Source: Bacillota bacterium
GTDB lineage: Bacteria > Bacillota > Clostridia > Oscillospirales > Ruminococcaceae
Direction of reading: 5' to 3'
DNA length: 64,000 bases
Assembly: GCA_023460535.1 (NCBI GenBank)
Contig: JAEWPV010000007.1
Span: 268,444 to 332,443, forward strand
Numbering within the stretch: position 1 is the first letter of the stretch; each line of letters starts with the position of its first letter. This document shows, one piece after another, positions 1 through 8,620 of the stretch. The notes below the pieces were generated by a model, which worked only from the letters and a program-made list of their open reading frames with translations, was not told where the DNA came from and ran no database searches. Both the position numbers and the translations under genes were made by a program.

Positions 1-2
1 AT

Positions 3-2138
3 ATCCCCGCAGGTGGCACACAGGACGTGCTGCGGCGCGTGGATGGTCTCGGTTGCGCATATTGCGTATACTCCACCCGCAAGCACCATGAAGCCGCCCC
101 GCGCCTACGTGTGCTGTTGCCGCTGGACCGCACGGTCACCGCAGATGAGTACGAGCCGATCGCGCGCAAAGCGGCGGAGCTGATCGCCAAGGACGACGCC
201 GGTCACCTTCTGTTCTGCGACCCTTCCACCTTCGAGGCGTCACGCTTAATGTACTGGCCGTCCTGTTGCTCTGATAGTCAATATGTCTATGCCTTCGGCG
301 ATAAGCCGATGCTCTACGCCGACGGTATGCTGGGTCTCTATGCGGACTGGCGCAATGTAACATCATGGCCGCAGGTGGCAGGCGTTCAGCCTGTACAGCG
401 TCCCTCAGGCAAGCAATCTGACCCCGAGGATAAACCGGGCGTTGTGGGCGCATTCTGCCGCATCTACGACGTGTACCGAGCGATGGCTGAGCTTATCCCC
501 GACGCATATATCCCTTGTGACATCGAGGGACGCTACACCTTTACCGGCGGCTCTACGACCGGCGGCGCGGTGATTTACGATGGCGGCAAGTTCCTTTTCT
601 CGCATCATGCCACCGACCCATGCGGCGGTAAGCTCGTAAACGCCTTTGACCTCGTACGCCTACATCGCTTTAACAATCTGGATGACGACGCAAAGCCGGA
701 CACACCGACCAATAAGCTGCCGAGCTACACCGCTATGTGCGAATATGCAGTGGCAGATACCCACGTTGCGGCACTGCTAAACACCGAACGCTACGAAGCT
801 GCCACGAAGGACTTCGAGACCCCGCCCGGCGCGGATGACACCAACTGGATTATCAAGCTGCAGGTATCACCCTCCACTGGTACACCCGCCAAAACCTCCG
901 CAAACGTCGCCTTGTTGTTGGACAACGACCCCCGCGTCAAAGGGCGTATCAAAAAGGATCTGTTTGCCGACCGCCTGCTCGGCGTTGCTCCGCTGCCGTG
1001 GGGCAGTCGCGAGACTGCCGACGGTGACTTCCACTGGACGGACGAGGACGACAGCGGCTTGCGCATGTACATAGAAAAGGCGCTGGGATTCCGCTCCAAA
1101 GACATCGTCGACGACGCTCTGAAAAATCACTACGCCAAGTACAGCTTTAACCCTGTTGTGGACTACCTGAGCGCCCTGCAGTGGGACGGCGTCAAGCGTC
1201 TGGACACGATACTCATTGATTACCTCGGCGCAGCTGATACCCCTTACGTAAGGGCTGTAAGCCGCAAGGCGTTCACAGCAGCTGTTGCCCGTGCCATGAC
1301 CCCAGGATGCAAATACGACACCATGACCATTCTCACAGGTCCGCAGGGTATCGGAAAAAGCACCCTGCTTAAAAAGATGGGGCGCAAATGGTTTTCCGAC
1401 AGCATCAAAACCTTTGAGGGCAAAGAGGCGTCAGAGCTGGTACAGGGTGTATGGCTGGTAGAGCTCGGCGAGTTGGAGGCATTCACAAAATCCGAAGTCG
1501 GGCGCATCAAGCAGTTTTTGAGCCAACAGGAGGATATCTACCGAGCGGCTTATGGTCGGCATGTAGGCTGGCACCCTAGGCGCTGTGTGTTCTTCGGCAC
1601 CAGCAATAACGGCGAATATCTCCGCGACAAGACCGGCAATCGTCGTTTCTGGCCGATAGACGTTGGAGTCCAGGAGCACAGCAAAAGTGTATTTCGCGAC
1701 CTCGATGATGAGATAGACCAATTGTGGGCTGAGGCTGTCACCTGTTGGCGTTTAGGAGAACCCCTGTATCTCTCTGGCGATGTTGAACGTCAGGCGATGG
1801 AAGAACAGGAAGCCCACAGAGAGACCAGTGCACGTGAAGGACTGATTAGTGAGTTTGTCAACCGCGAGGTGCCGGAGGACTGGCACGCATGGAGCCTTGA
1901 CCGCAGACGTCAGTATTGGGGCGGCGGGGTTATGGGCGGAATTCGCACAATAACGCGTACACGCGTGTGTGCCTTAGAGGTGTGGTGCGAGGCGTTGGGC
2001 GGCGATTTCAAAGGTATGAAATATACGGACGCAGCGGAGATCAATAGTGTGATAGGTGCTATGTCTCACTGGAAACGAACAAAAAACGGTGTCCGTTGCG
2101 GGTATTGCGGATTGCAAAAAGCCTTTGAAAAAGAGTGA
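3..2138 (+). CDS. VapE-family phage primase/helicase, 5' end cut by the window
   Basis: Phage replication protein with a primase-like N-terminal half and a virulence-associated-E (D5-like) SF3-type helicase C-terminal half. The frame is open to the left window edge, so the GTG at 27 is probably not the start and the gene begins outside. The region around 60-150 (ST-KHHEAAPRLRVLLPLDR) is the usual start of the primase-like part. The Walker A motif GPQGIGKST lies near nucleotide 1338. It is followed by VELGELEAF (Walker B-like) and a TSNNGEYLRDKTGNRRFWPI segment typical of VapE sensor and arginine-finger residues. It leads the replication module before the nuclease and SNF2 genes. The family assignment is firm. 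Its exact role, origin melting and priming, is inferred from the family. Confidence 0.92.
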   Translation: MPAGGTQDVLRRVDGLGCAYCVYSTRKHHEAAPRLRVLLPLDRTVTADEYEPIARKAAELIAKDDAGHLLFCDPSTFEASRLMYWPSCCSDSQYVYAFGDKPMLYADGMLGLYADWRNVTSWPQVAGVQPVQRPSGKQSDPEDKPGVVGAFCRIYDVYRAMAELIPDAYIPCDIEGRYTFTGGSTTGGAVIYDGGKFLFSHHATDPCGGKLVNAFDLVRLHRFNNLDDDAKPDTPTNKLPSYTAMCEYAVADTHVAALLNTERYEAATKDFETPPGADDTNWIIKLQVSPSTGTPAKTSANVALLLDNDPRVKGRIKKDLFADRLLGVAPLPWGSRETADGDFHWTDEDDSGLRMYIEKALGFRSKDIVDDALKNHYAKYSFNPVVDYLSALQWDGVKRLDTILIDYLGAADTPYVRAVSRKAFTAAVARAMTPGCKYDTMTILTGPQGIGKSTLLKKMGRKWFSDSIKTFEGKEASELVQGVWLVELGELEAFTKSEVGRIKQFLSQQEDIYRAAYGRHVGWHPRRCVFFGTSNNGEYLRDKTGNRRFWPIDVGVQEHSKSVFRDLDDEIDQLWAEAVTCWRLGEPLYLSGDVERQAMEEQEAHRETSAREGLISEFVNREVPEDWHAWSLDRRRQYWGGGVMGGIRTITRTRVCALEVWCEALGGDFKGMKYTDAAEINSVIGAMSHWKRTKNGVRCGYCGLQKAFEKE

Positions 2139-2438
2139 TTTGCCTGTTACTTTCTCTGTTACTTTGCCCGTTACTTTTAGTTTTTTAAAAGTAACAGGTA
2201 ACAAAAGGTGTTACTTTGTTACTTTGGTGTTACTTTCAAAGTAACAGCGAAAAACCGCATAGCATCAATAGTTTACAGGCTCTTGTTACTTTGTTACTTC
2301 TACTCTAATAGAGAGTAATAAATAGGTACATTAGGCACACATATAAACGCCTAATACGCCTAATGTGCCTGTATATGTAGTGCGTACGCGTGTGTACGAG
2401 CCGGAAAGTAACAGGATGTTTGAAGGGATGATAAAACC
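2139..2438. repeat. GTTACTTT repeat cluster in a 300-bp non-coding gap
   Basis: No gene is visible here. The stretch holds about eight direct copies of GTTACTT(T) between 2146 and 2300 and about three inverted copies (AAAGTAAC), the last near 2405. It also has an ATTAGGC / GCCTAAT inverted set at 2329-2368. It lies directly after the VapE helicase gene and before VRR-NUC, a usual place for a phage replication origin or regulatory iterons. The same AAAGTAAC core recurs inside the small terminase gene. The origin role is inference. Confidence 0.6.
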
Positions 2439-2720
2439 GTGACCGAAGCACAAATAGAAAACCGCCTTGTACGAATGGTACGTGACCGAGGCGGGCTATG
2501 CTTTAAATTTACAAGCCCGAACAACCCCGGTGTACCGGACAGGATTGTCATCACCCCAGATGGGCGAACGATATACGTTGAACTCAAAACCAGCATCGGC
2601 AGCCTGCAGCGCATCCAGCAGTGGCAGATTTCTGAGATGAGAAAGCGCGGTGCAGATGTTCGGGTAATCAAAGGGCTGGACGCCGCAAAGGCGTTTGTTG
2701 AGGAGGTGATGCCGCAATGA
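2439..2720 (+). CDS. VRR-NUC domain nuclease
   Basis: Small phage nuclease of 93 residues, the usual size of stand-alone VRR-NUC proteins. The family core is visible: an N-terminal helix with E/N-R (TEAQIENRLVRMV), then NNPGVPDRIVI and VELKT. Together these give the PD-(D/E)xK metal site with D of PGVPD and E-x-K of ELK. Members are thought to act in phage DNA processing, often beside an SNF2 helicase as here. The start is GTG at 2439. The stop overlaps the next gene's ATG (ATGA at 2717-2720), so the two are translationally coupled. Confidence 0.88.
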   Translation: MTEAQIENRLVRMVRDRGGLCFKFTSPNNPGVPDRIVITPDGRTIYVELKTSIGSLQRIQQWQISEMRKRGADVRVIKGLDAAKAFVEEVMPQ

Positions 2721-4094
2721 AGTTCAATCCACACCCCTATCAGGGTTACTGCATTAACAGAATTATTTCTGACACCGCCCTTGGGCTATTTCTGGATATG
2801 GGCTTAGGTTAGCAAAACGGTAATCACCCTATCGGCTATCGCCGACTTGAAATACAACCGCTTTGCCGTAAATCGTGTGTTGGTTATCGCCCCAAAGAAA
2901 GTCGCCGAAGCCACGTGGAGCAAAGAGGCGGCTAAGTGGGACCACCTGCACCTGCTGCGCATCGTTACGGTGTTGGGCAGTGGGCAACGACGAATCCGGG
3001 CGCTTAACACCCCTGCGGATATCTGGATTATCAACCGGGAGAACGTGCAGTGGCTGGTGGACTACTACCGCAATTCATGGCCGTTTGACATGGTCGTTAT
3101 CGATGAATCGTCGAGCTTTAAAAACCATCAGGCAAAGCGCTTCAAGTCTCTCAAGTGGGTACGCCCGCACATTAACCGCATCGTGGAGCTGACTGGTACC
3201 CCCGCCCCTAACGGACTGATTGACCTATGGGCGCAAATTTATCTACTGGATGGCGGCCAGCGGTTGGGCAAGACAATTACCGGCTTTCGCGAGAGATATT
3301 TTAGTCCCGATCAGCGTAACGCGACAACCATCTTTTCATACAAACCCAAGGACGGTGCCGACAACGCCATACAAAGCCTGCTAGGAGATATCTGTGTGTC
3401 GATGAAAGCGGAGGACTACCTGCAGCTGCCGGACGTAGTGATTGACGACATCCCTGTGGTGCTGGACCCGAAAGCAAAAAAGCAGTACGACGAACTCGAA
3501 CGCGAGATGCTGCTGCAGGTGAACGAGGACACCATAGAGGCACCCTTTGCGGCGTCACTGTCCAACAAGCTGCTACAGCTTTGCAACGGCGCTGCATACG
3601 ATGCAGACCATCGCGTGATAGACATCCACCAGTGCAAAATCGAGGCGTTCATGGAGCTTGTGGAGCAACTAAACGGACAGCCAGCGCTTGTGTTTTACAA
3701 CTTCCAGCACGACCTTACCCGGCTTGAATCTGCGCTGTCCAAAACCAAACTGCGTGTACGCAGACTATCCACTCCGCAGGATGAAACCGACTGGAACAAC
3801 CGGCAGATCGATATCCTGCTAGCACATCCTGCGTCGTGCGCCTACGGACTAAACCTGCAGGACGGCGGTAACCATGTCGTGTGGTTTGGTCTGAACTGGT
3901 CGCTAGAGCTATACCAGCAAGCAAATAAGCGCCTGCACCGTCAAGGGCAGACGCAGAAGGTTATCATACACCACCTTGCGGTCGTCGGAGGTCGCGACGA
4001 AGATGTCGTCGCCGCGTTGGCAGATAAGGGCGCAACGCAGGACCATCTGATCAACAGCCTCAAGGCAAGAATCGAGAAAGTGAAAGGAGCGTGA
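2717..4094 (+). pseudogene. SNF2-like DEAD/DEAH helicase, frameshifted in Walker A
   Basis: Phage SNF2-family helicase interrupted early. Translation from ATG 2717 gives MKFNPHPYQGYCIN..LFLDMGLG and then a stop at 2810-2812. The rest (KTVITLSAIADLKYNRF...) continues in another frame from 2814 to 4094. Removing four bases (TTAG or TAGC) at 2804-2813 restores an uninterrupted DMGLGKT Walker A motif, so the lesion hits the ATP-binding loop itself. Downstream motifs are intact: VVIDESSSFKN (DEAH-like), ELTGTPAPNGL (motif III) and QANKRLHRQGQTQK (motif VI). A shortened product from ATG 2847 would lack Walker A and should not hydrolyse ATP. Alternatives are a sequencing error or a very recent mutation. 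Confidence 0.8.
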
Positions 4095-4099
4095 ACCAA

Positions 4100-4597
4100 A
4101 TGCCTAAACTACTAACGATAACCCTAACCATCGCCGCCCTCGCCATCCTCCTGACCATCACCGCCTACGCCGCCCCTACGGACGACCTAACCGCCCCATA
4201 TGACATCCCTACCGTAGAGCAGCTTGCTGGTGCCCTGCGGCATGACCTCGTCCAATACGCCGACGCCTACCTCGAGGCGGCGGAGCGGTACGGGATTAAC
4301 GTATATTTCTTGGTCTCTAAGGATGCCCTTGAATCCGGCTGGGGAAGGTACCGAGCCGCACCCAACAACCTCGGAGGCTGGACAGCTAACGACGGCGGGT
4401 ACATGGCGTTTGACAGTGTCGAGGACTACATAGACCACACCGCCCGTAATCTTCGCGATATGTACCTGACGCCTGAGGGGATATATCATACCGGCTACAC
4501 GCTGGCTGACGTTGGATATTACTATAACGGGTCTAACGAGTGGGCCGAGGCTGTGGCGGGGATTTGGGGGACGGTTGAGAGGAGGGTTGATATATGA
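4100..4597 (+). CDS. Secreted glucosaminidase-like (lysozyme-fold) protein
   Basis: Short secreted protein with a clear signal peptide (KLLTITLTIAALAILLTITAYA, cut near AYA-A). The mature domain carries YGINVYFLVSKDALESGWGRY, where ALESGWG holds the catalytic-glutamate signature of the glucosaminidase (LytG/FlgJ) fold, followed by NNLGGW and a Y-rich C-terminus. It may cleave peptidoglycan. Its place in the early region rather than the lysis cassette is odd and suggests host-surface modification or a DNA-delivery role. A GTG at 4091 overlaps the previous stop. ATG 4100 is chosen because AGGAG at 4085-4089 is spaced 10 nt from it but only 1 nt from the GTG. Confidence 0.72.
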   Translation: MPKLLTITLTIAALAILLTITAYAAPTDDLTAPYDIPTVEQLAGALRHDLVQYADAYLEAAERYGINVYFLVSKDALESGWGRYRAAPNNLGGWTANDGGYMAFDSVEDYIDHTARNLRDMYLTPEGIYHTGYTLADVGYYYNGSNEWAEAVAGIWGTVERRVDI

Positions 4598-5001
4598 CGG
4601 CAAAACAATATCTTTGCAGATACCAGGAGATTAACCGAGAACTTGATGCGCTGGTCGAGGATTGCGCCCGCCTTCGCAGTCTCGCCGAGCGCGTTGGATG
4701 TGGACAGCTGAGTGATATGCCTCGTGGAGGAAGTGCTGATCCATCCGCACAGTTCACTCATGCCGTGGAGCTAATCATCGCCAAGGAGGCGGAAATTAAT
4801 CGAATGATTGACGCCATGATGACTGTCCGGGGCGAGATTGAGGCAACAATCGATACTGTATCCGATGCCACGCTGCGTACACTGCTGCGATACCGGTACA
4901 TATGTGGTTGGACTTGGGAGCGGATAGCGGTGGAGATGGATTATAGCTATATGCACATTTGTAGGCTACACGGGAAGGTTCTTGCCGAAATAAAGATGTG
5001 A
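4594..5001 (+). CDS. DUF1492-type phage transcriptional regulator (sigma-like HTH)
   Basis: 135-residue protein with an N-terminal coiled-coil-like helix (YQEINRELDALVEDCARLRSLAERV). Its C-terminal helix-turn-helix resembles sigma-70 region 4: LRTLLRYRYICGWTWERIAVEMDYSYMHICRLHGKVLAEI. This matches the DUF1492/ArpU-like group that often sits just upstream of phage packaging genes and is believed to switch on late transcription. Its ATG overlaps the upstream stop (ATGA). Only the two cargo genes separate it from TerS. The function is inferred from position and fold. Confidence 0.78.
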   Translation: MTAKQYLCRYQEINRELDALVEDCARLRSLAERVGCGQLSDMPRGGSADPSAQFTHAVELIIAKEAEINRMIDAMMTVRGEIEATIDTVSDATLRTLLRYRYICGWTWERIAVEMDYSYMHICRLHGKVLAEIKM

Positions 5002-5036
5002 TAGAATGTTATATCAATCATGAGTACAATGTAATT

Positions 5037-5135
5037 ATGGACAGTTGCAAGAGGTGCCCGACGGCGCAGCGGGTCAAATGTCAAGAAGAGACGCAGCCTT
5101 GTAATGTCCACACAGACGCAACCCGCCAGCAGTAA
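5037..5135 (+). CDS. Possible 32-residue Cys-rich small protein
   Basis: A short ORF in the gap after the DUF1492 gene begins at ATG 5037 and ends with TAA at 5133-5135. The product has four cysteines (DSCKRC..., VKCQ, QPCN), arranged like a small zinc knuckle. Tiny Cys-rich ORFs are frequent in this region of Firmicutes phages. No strong ribosome binding site is present, so coding status is uncertain. Confidence 0.3.
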   Translation: MDSCKRCPTAQRVKCQEETQPCNVHTDATRQQ

Positions 5136-5202
5136 GCCGCGCAACATAGCGCGCCACGGTCAACAATCCGGGGCATTGCCGACACTGGCGGGGGATTAAA
5201 AC

Positions 5203-5230
5203 AAAAACCGCCTAGAAATGGGCGGTTTTT
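5203..5230 (+). terminator. Rho-independent terminator before the cargo genes
   Basis: AAAAACCGCC, a 7-nt loop and GGGCGGTTTTT form a GC stem ending in five T. It separates the early phage operon from the AT-rich cargo genes and, with the terminator at 7833, makes the cargo an isolated unit. Confidence 0.85.
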
Positions 5231-5315
5231 ATACAAAAGTTCTCCCTAAATGTAGAATTATTGCATTATATGGTGTATAGTGTAAGGGTATATACTTGAG
5301 GGAGGTAACAACAAT

Positions 5316-6980
5316 ATGATTAAAAAAATATATTTTTCTCACTACAGAAAATTGAAAGATATTAGCTTGGAGTTTAAAAAAGGTGTTAACATTATTTCTG
5401 GTACAAACGGTACATGTAAAACTTCAATTTTGCATGTTGTTAGTAATTCTTTTCAGGCGGTAACTAGGTCGTGTGAATGGCTTCATGATAACCAGGTTAT
5501 TAATATCATCCGTCAAGTAAATCATCGATTAAATCAAAAAATTGAAACCTTAACCCGGGGAGACAAACAATATAATGACCCTGCTAATGGTGATAAAGGC
5601 ATACTTTACTCTGTAGAGTATCATGATAACAACCCAACTTTAGAATTTAGAAAGCACAATACTCATTCTGACAATCAAAACAAAGACCGGTATTATCTTA
5701 AACCTAAATACAATAGGGGCTCCTTGGAAAAACTCCCTTTCTTACCAGTTATTTATCTTGGATTATTCAGGTTAGTTACTTATGGTGAGTTTCAAAGTGA
5801 TAATAGTATCAAAATTATTAATAAAAAACTTCCTAAAGAATATTTGGATGAAATAGCTGAAATTTACCGTGGACTAACTAGTATAGAAGTGAGTTCTATT
5901 AATCATCAAAATATGGGGGATTTAAAAATAAGAGCGGATTTCGCCACTAATAAGGATGGTGTTGATTCTAATACCATTTCTGCTGGAGAAGATAATTTAT
6001 ATATTATATTGACCGCGCTAGTTTCGTTAAAATATTATTTTTCAAATATCAATAGCCATAATTCGATTGAAAGCATCTTGCTTATAGATGAAATTGATGC
6101 TACACTTCATCCAAGTATGCAAGTAAAATTGCTTAACCTACTAAGGGAATATTCTTCAGATTATAAAATACAAATTATTGCAACTTCACATAGTCTGTAT
6201 CTTTTGGATTATGCGCTAACTCATAAAGATAATGTAATATATCTATATGATAACGATACTGATGTATGTAGTATTCCTGATCCCGATATTTATAAAATTC
6301 ATATGTACTTAAAAGGACTAACAAAAGCAGATTTATTTGAAAATAAAAAAATACCGATTTTAACAGAAGATAACGAGGCTAGATTTCTCGCTAATATCTT
6401 GTTAGATTATTTTTATGATAAATTCGAAGAATTCAAAGATGTAAAAAACTTTTTTTATTTCGTAGAAGCAAATATCGGTGCGGATAATTTGAAAAGCATT
6501 TTTACTGACATAAATTTAAAAATAACAACGGGGTTGATTTGCATATTAGATGGTGACAAAAGTGTTGATTATACTAATAGAATAATAGTTTTACCTGGGC
6601 ATAAATCTCCAGAGGATTTTTTACTTGAATATGCGCAGAAATTATACCTTAGAGATGATAAGTTTTGGAAATCAGATCTTGTGTTGGAAGAAAATATTGG
6701 TAAATTGTACTATAAAGATAAATTACTAAATGAGATGGTTGCCATCAATAAAAAAATTGCAGCATTGCAAGAAAATGGGCAAACAATACATGGTGTTAAA
6801 CGTGAATTGCTAAAACCTTTTTTTATGGATCACAAAAGATTTTTCAAACTTTTGTTCGAATGGTGGTTAAGTGACCCTGAGAACGAAGTTGAAATTGATA
6901 AATTTTATAAAGGACTTAATATTCTATTCAAAAAAGTCGCTTTAATTAATGGAATTAATCCTCAGGCGTGGAACTTGTAA
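5316..6980 (+). CDS. OLD-like AAA ATPase with C-terminal TOPRIM-type nuclease domain
   Basis: 554-residue protein of the AAA_15/AAA_21 OLD-nuclease group. Walker A is GTNGTCKTS (residues 29-37), an ABC-type signature-like SAGED sits near 223, and Walker B ILLIDEID near 254-261 is followed by ATLHP. After about residue 340 comes a TOPRIM-like stretch with conserved acidic residues: ILTEDNEARFL near 350 and LICILDGDKS near 408-414. OLD-family proteins are DNA nucleases used in defence (P2 Old, GajA). The gene is visibly more AT-rich than the flanking phage genes and has its own terminators and RBS (gagggaggtaac), so it looks like horizontally acquired cargo. The TOPRIM call is by motif only. 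Confidence 0.78.
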   Translation: MIKKIYFSHYRKLKDISLEFKKGVNIISGTNGTCKTSILHVVSNSFQAVTRSCEWLHDNQVINIIRQVNHRLNQKIETLTRGDKQYNDPANGDKGILYSVEYHDNNPTLEFRKHNTHSDNQNKDRYYLKPKYNRGSLEKLPFLPVIYLGLFRLVTYGEFQSDNSIKIINKKLPKEYLDEIAEIYRGLTSIEVSSINHQNMGDLKIRADFATNKDGVDSNTISAGEDNLYIILTALVSLKYYFSNINSHNSIESILLIDEIDATLHPSMQVKLLNLLREYSSDYKIQIIATSHSLYLLDYALTHKDNVIYLYDNDTDVCSIPDPDIYKIHMYLKGLTKADLFENKKIPILTEDNEARFLANILLDYFYDKFEEFKDVKNFFYFVEANIGADNLKSIFTDINLKITTGLICILDGDKSVDYTNRIIVLPGHKSPEDFLLEYAQKLYLRDDKFWKSDLVLEENIGKLYYKDKLLNEMVAINKKIAALQENGQTIHGVKRELLKPFFMDHKRFFKLLFEWWLSDPENEVEIDKFYKGLNILFKKVALINGINPQAWNL

Positions 6981-7002
6981 TTGCTTTTAAGGAGGGGTTG
7001 TT

Positions 7003-7833
7003 TTGCCTTCGTCATATTCGCCGCTGCGTTACCCAGGAGGAAAAGCGCAATTATATAATTATGTTTTAAAAGTACTGGAGTCTAATGATTTGACAGGGAA
7101 AACATATTTTGAGCCCTTTGCGGGCGGAGCAGGCCTAGCATTACGTCTCCTTTTTAGCAACAAGGTAAAGCGCATAATTATTAACGACTTAGATCCGGCA
7201 ATATATGCTATATGGAACTGTATTTTAAATAATACAGAAGAGTTTTGCAACAAGATTCAAAACGTTGAGATATCTGTAGCTGAATGGGATCGACAAAAGC
7301 ACATATATGAACATTCAATGTTTCCTGACATTAATCTTGCCTTTTCCACTTTTTTTCTAAATAGAACCAATCGTTCAGGTGTAATTAAAGGGGGTATTAT
7401 TGGTGGCCGTGCACAAGATGGACTATATGCAATTGATGCGAGATTTAATAAGCAGGCTTTGATAACAAAAATAAGAGCAATTGCAGCAAAAAAGGACCAA
7501 ATAGTACTTACAAATAAGGATGCTCGAGAGCTGATAGACTCTGATTTTTTACAGAAGTATCGCAATGTTTTCATTTATTTTGATCCTCCATATGTAATTA
7601 AAGGATCACAGTTATATAAAAATTCATTCACAGAACAAGACCATATAAATTTATATAAATCCATTTCTAAATGCAAAAGGAAATGGATAGTGACGTATGA
7701 TGTATGCAATTTTATTGAAGACTTATATTCAAAATATCGAGGGACTTACATCGAGTTAAATTATTCCGTAAGTACAAACACAAAGGCAAATGAAGCTATT
7801 TATTTCAGCAAAAACTTAATTATGCCAAAATGA
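7003..7833 (+). CDS. Dam-type (D12 class) DNA adenine N6-methyltransferase
   Basis: 276-residue adenine methyltransferase of the D12 class. RYPGGK (residues 9-14) and FEPFAGGAGLALRL (motif I, SAM binding) open the protein. FIYFDPPYV, with the catalytic DPPY near 194-197, is motif IV. The start is TTG at 7003, preceded by AAGGAGGGG. It lies 22 bp after the OLD-like gene, shares its low GC, and is followed at once by a terminator, so the two are probably one transcript. It likely methylates adenine in a short target such as GATC. It may protect host or phage DNA from the partner nuclease or from host restriction. Confidence 0.9.
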   Translation: MPSSYSPLRYPGGKAQLYNYVLKVLESNDLTGKTYFEPFAGGAGLALRLLFSNKVKRIIINDLDPAIYAIWNCILNNTEEFCNKIQNVEISVAEWDRQKHIYEHSMFPDINLAFSTFFLNRTNRSGVIKGGIIGGRAQDGLYAIDARFNKQALITKIRAIAAKKDQIVLTNKDARELIDSDFLQKYRNVFIYFDPPYVIKGSQLYKNSFTEQDHINLYKSISKCKRKWIVTYDVCNFIEDLYSKYRGTYIELNYSVSTNTKANEAIYFSKNLIMPK

Positions 7834-7867
7834 AAAGACGCCCCATCACGGAGCGTCTTTTCCTTTT
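7833..7867 (+). terminator. Terminator after the methylase
   Basis: AAAAGACGC and GCGTCTTTT form the stem of a hairpin followed by a T-rich tail. It begins at the methylase stop codon and closes the cargo unit. Confidence 0.85.
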
Positions 7868-7900
7868 GTCCAAATCAACACGATTGAGAGGTGGTGACGC

Positions 7901-8620
7901 TTGCCAAGACAGAGAAGCCCAGGGCGCGACAAAGCCAAGCAATTATGGATTGATAGCAATAAGACCCGCCTGCTCAAGGATATCGCCGCCGAACTCGGCG
8001 TGTCGGAACAGCAGGTGCGCAAATGGAAGAATCAAGACCAATGGAATAAAGTAACGTTACCAATCTCGAAAAGTAACGTTACCAAACGCAAGCCAGGTGG
8101 TCAGCCTAAAAACAAGAACGCCGTCGGCAATGATGGCGGTGCCCCTATCGAAAACAAAAACGCAGAAAAGCATGGTTTCTTCTCGAAGTATCTTCCGGAA
8201 GAGACCTTTGCTATTATCCAGCAGATTGATAGCAAGCCGCCGCTTGATATCCTGTGGGAAAACATTCAGATAGCCTACGCCGCTATTATCCGTGCGCAGA
8301 ACATCATGTATGTTCGCGACAAGGAGGATAGCACTACAACGCAGATCGCGCGTTCCGATGGAGATACATCCTCAAGTGAAAAGTGGGAGGTACAGCAGGC
8401 GTGGGATAAGCAGGCGAACTTTCTTAAGGCGCAATCGCGTGCGCAGTCAGAGTTGCGCGGGCTGATCCGTCAGTACGACGATATGCTTCACAAGAACTGG
8501 GACCTTGCAACAGAGGAGCAAAAGGCGCGTATCGACGCATTGAGGGCAAAGGTTCGTGTCGACGACAACACGACCGGTGCCCTCCCCGACCTCATAGAAG
8601 GATTGAAGCAGAATGAATAA
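7901..8620 (+). CDS. terS: Phage terminase small subunit
   Basis: 239-residue DNA-recognition subunit of the packaging motor. The N-terminal helix-turn-helix reads SNKTRLLKDIAAELGVSEQQVRKWKNQDQWN. After it comes the linker GGQPKNKNAVGNDGGAPIENKNAEKHGFFSKYLPEE, whose NKNA repeats are typical of the Firmicutes TerS family. A C-terminal helical oligomerisation region follows. The start is TTG 7901 after gagaggtggtgacgc. The 3' end overlaps terL by 8 bp. The coding sequence contains two AAAGTAACGTTACC repeats at 8048-8085 (listed separately) that may be the packaging site. Confidence 0.9.
   Translation: MPRQRSPGRDKAKQLWIDSNKTRLLKDIAAELGVSEQQVRKWKNQDQWNKVTLPISKSNVTKRKPGGQPKNKNAVGNDGGAPIENKNAEKHGFFSKYLPEETFAIIQQIDSKPPLDILWENIQIAYAAIIRAQNIMYVRDKEDSTTTQIARSDGDTSSSEKWEVQQAWDKQANFLKAQSRAQSELRGLIRQYDDMLHKNWDLATEEQKARIDALRAKVRVDDNTTGALPDLIEGLKQNE
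8048..8085. repeat. Tandem AAAGTAACGTTACCAA repeat inside terS, candidate pac/TerS site
   Basis: Two exact 16-bp copies lie at 8048-8063 and 8070-8085, 22 bp apart start to start (two helical turns). Each contains the palindrome GTAACGTTAC. They fall in the linker codons just after the HTH. In SPP1 and P22 type phages the pac site lies in or beside terS. The pac role here is inference. Confidence 0.55.

Noticed and set aside
2139..2310. GTTACTTT repeats considered as a CRISPR array
   Set aside because: Units are only 8 bp, unevenly spaced and in both orientations, with no spacers of constant size.
2801..2820. Programmed frameshift in the SNF2 gene
   Set aside because: The shift needs a net four-base change at a stop codon without a slippery heptamer, so mutation or sequencing error is simpler.
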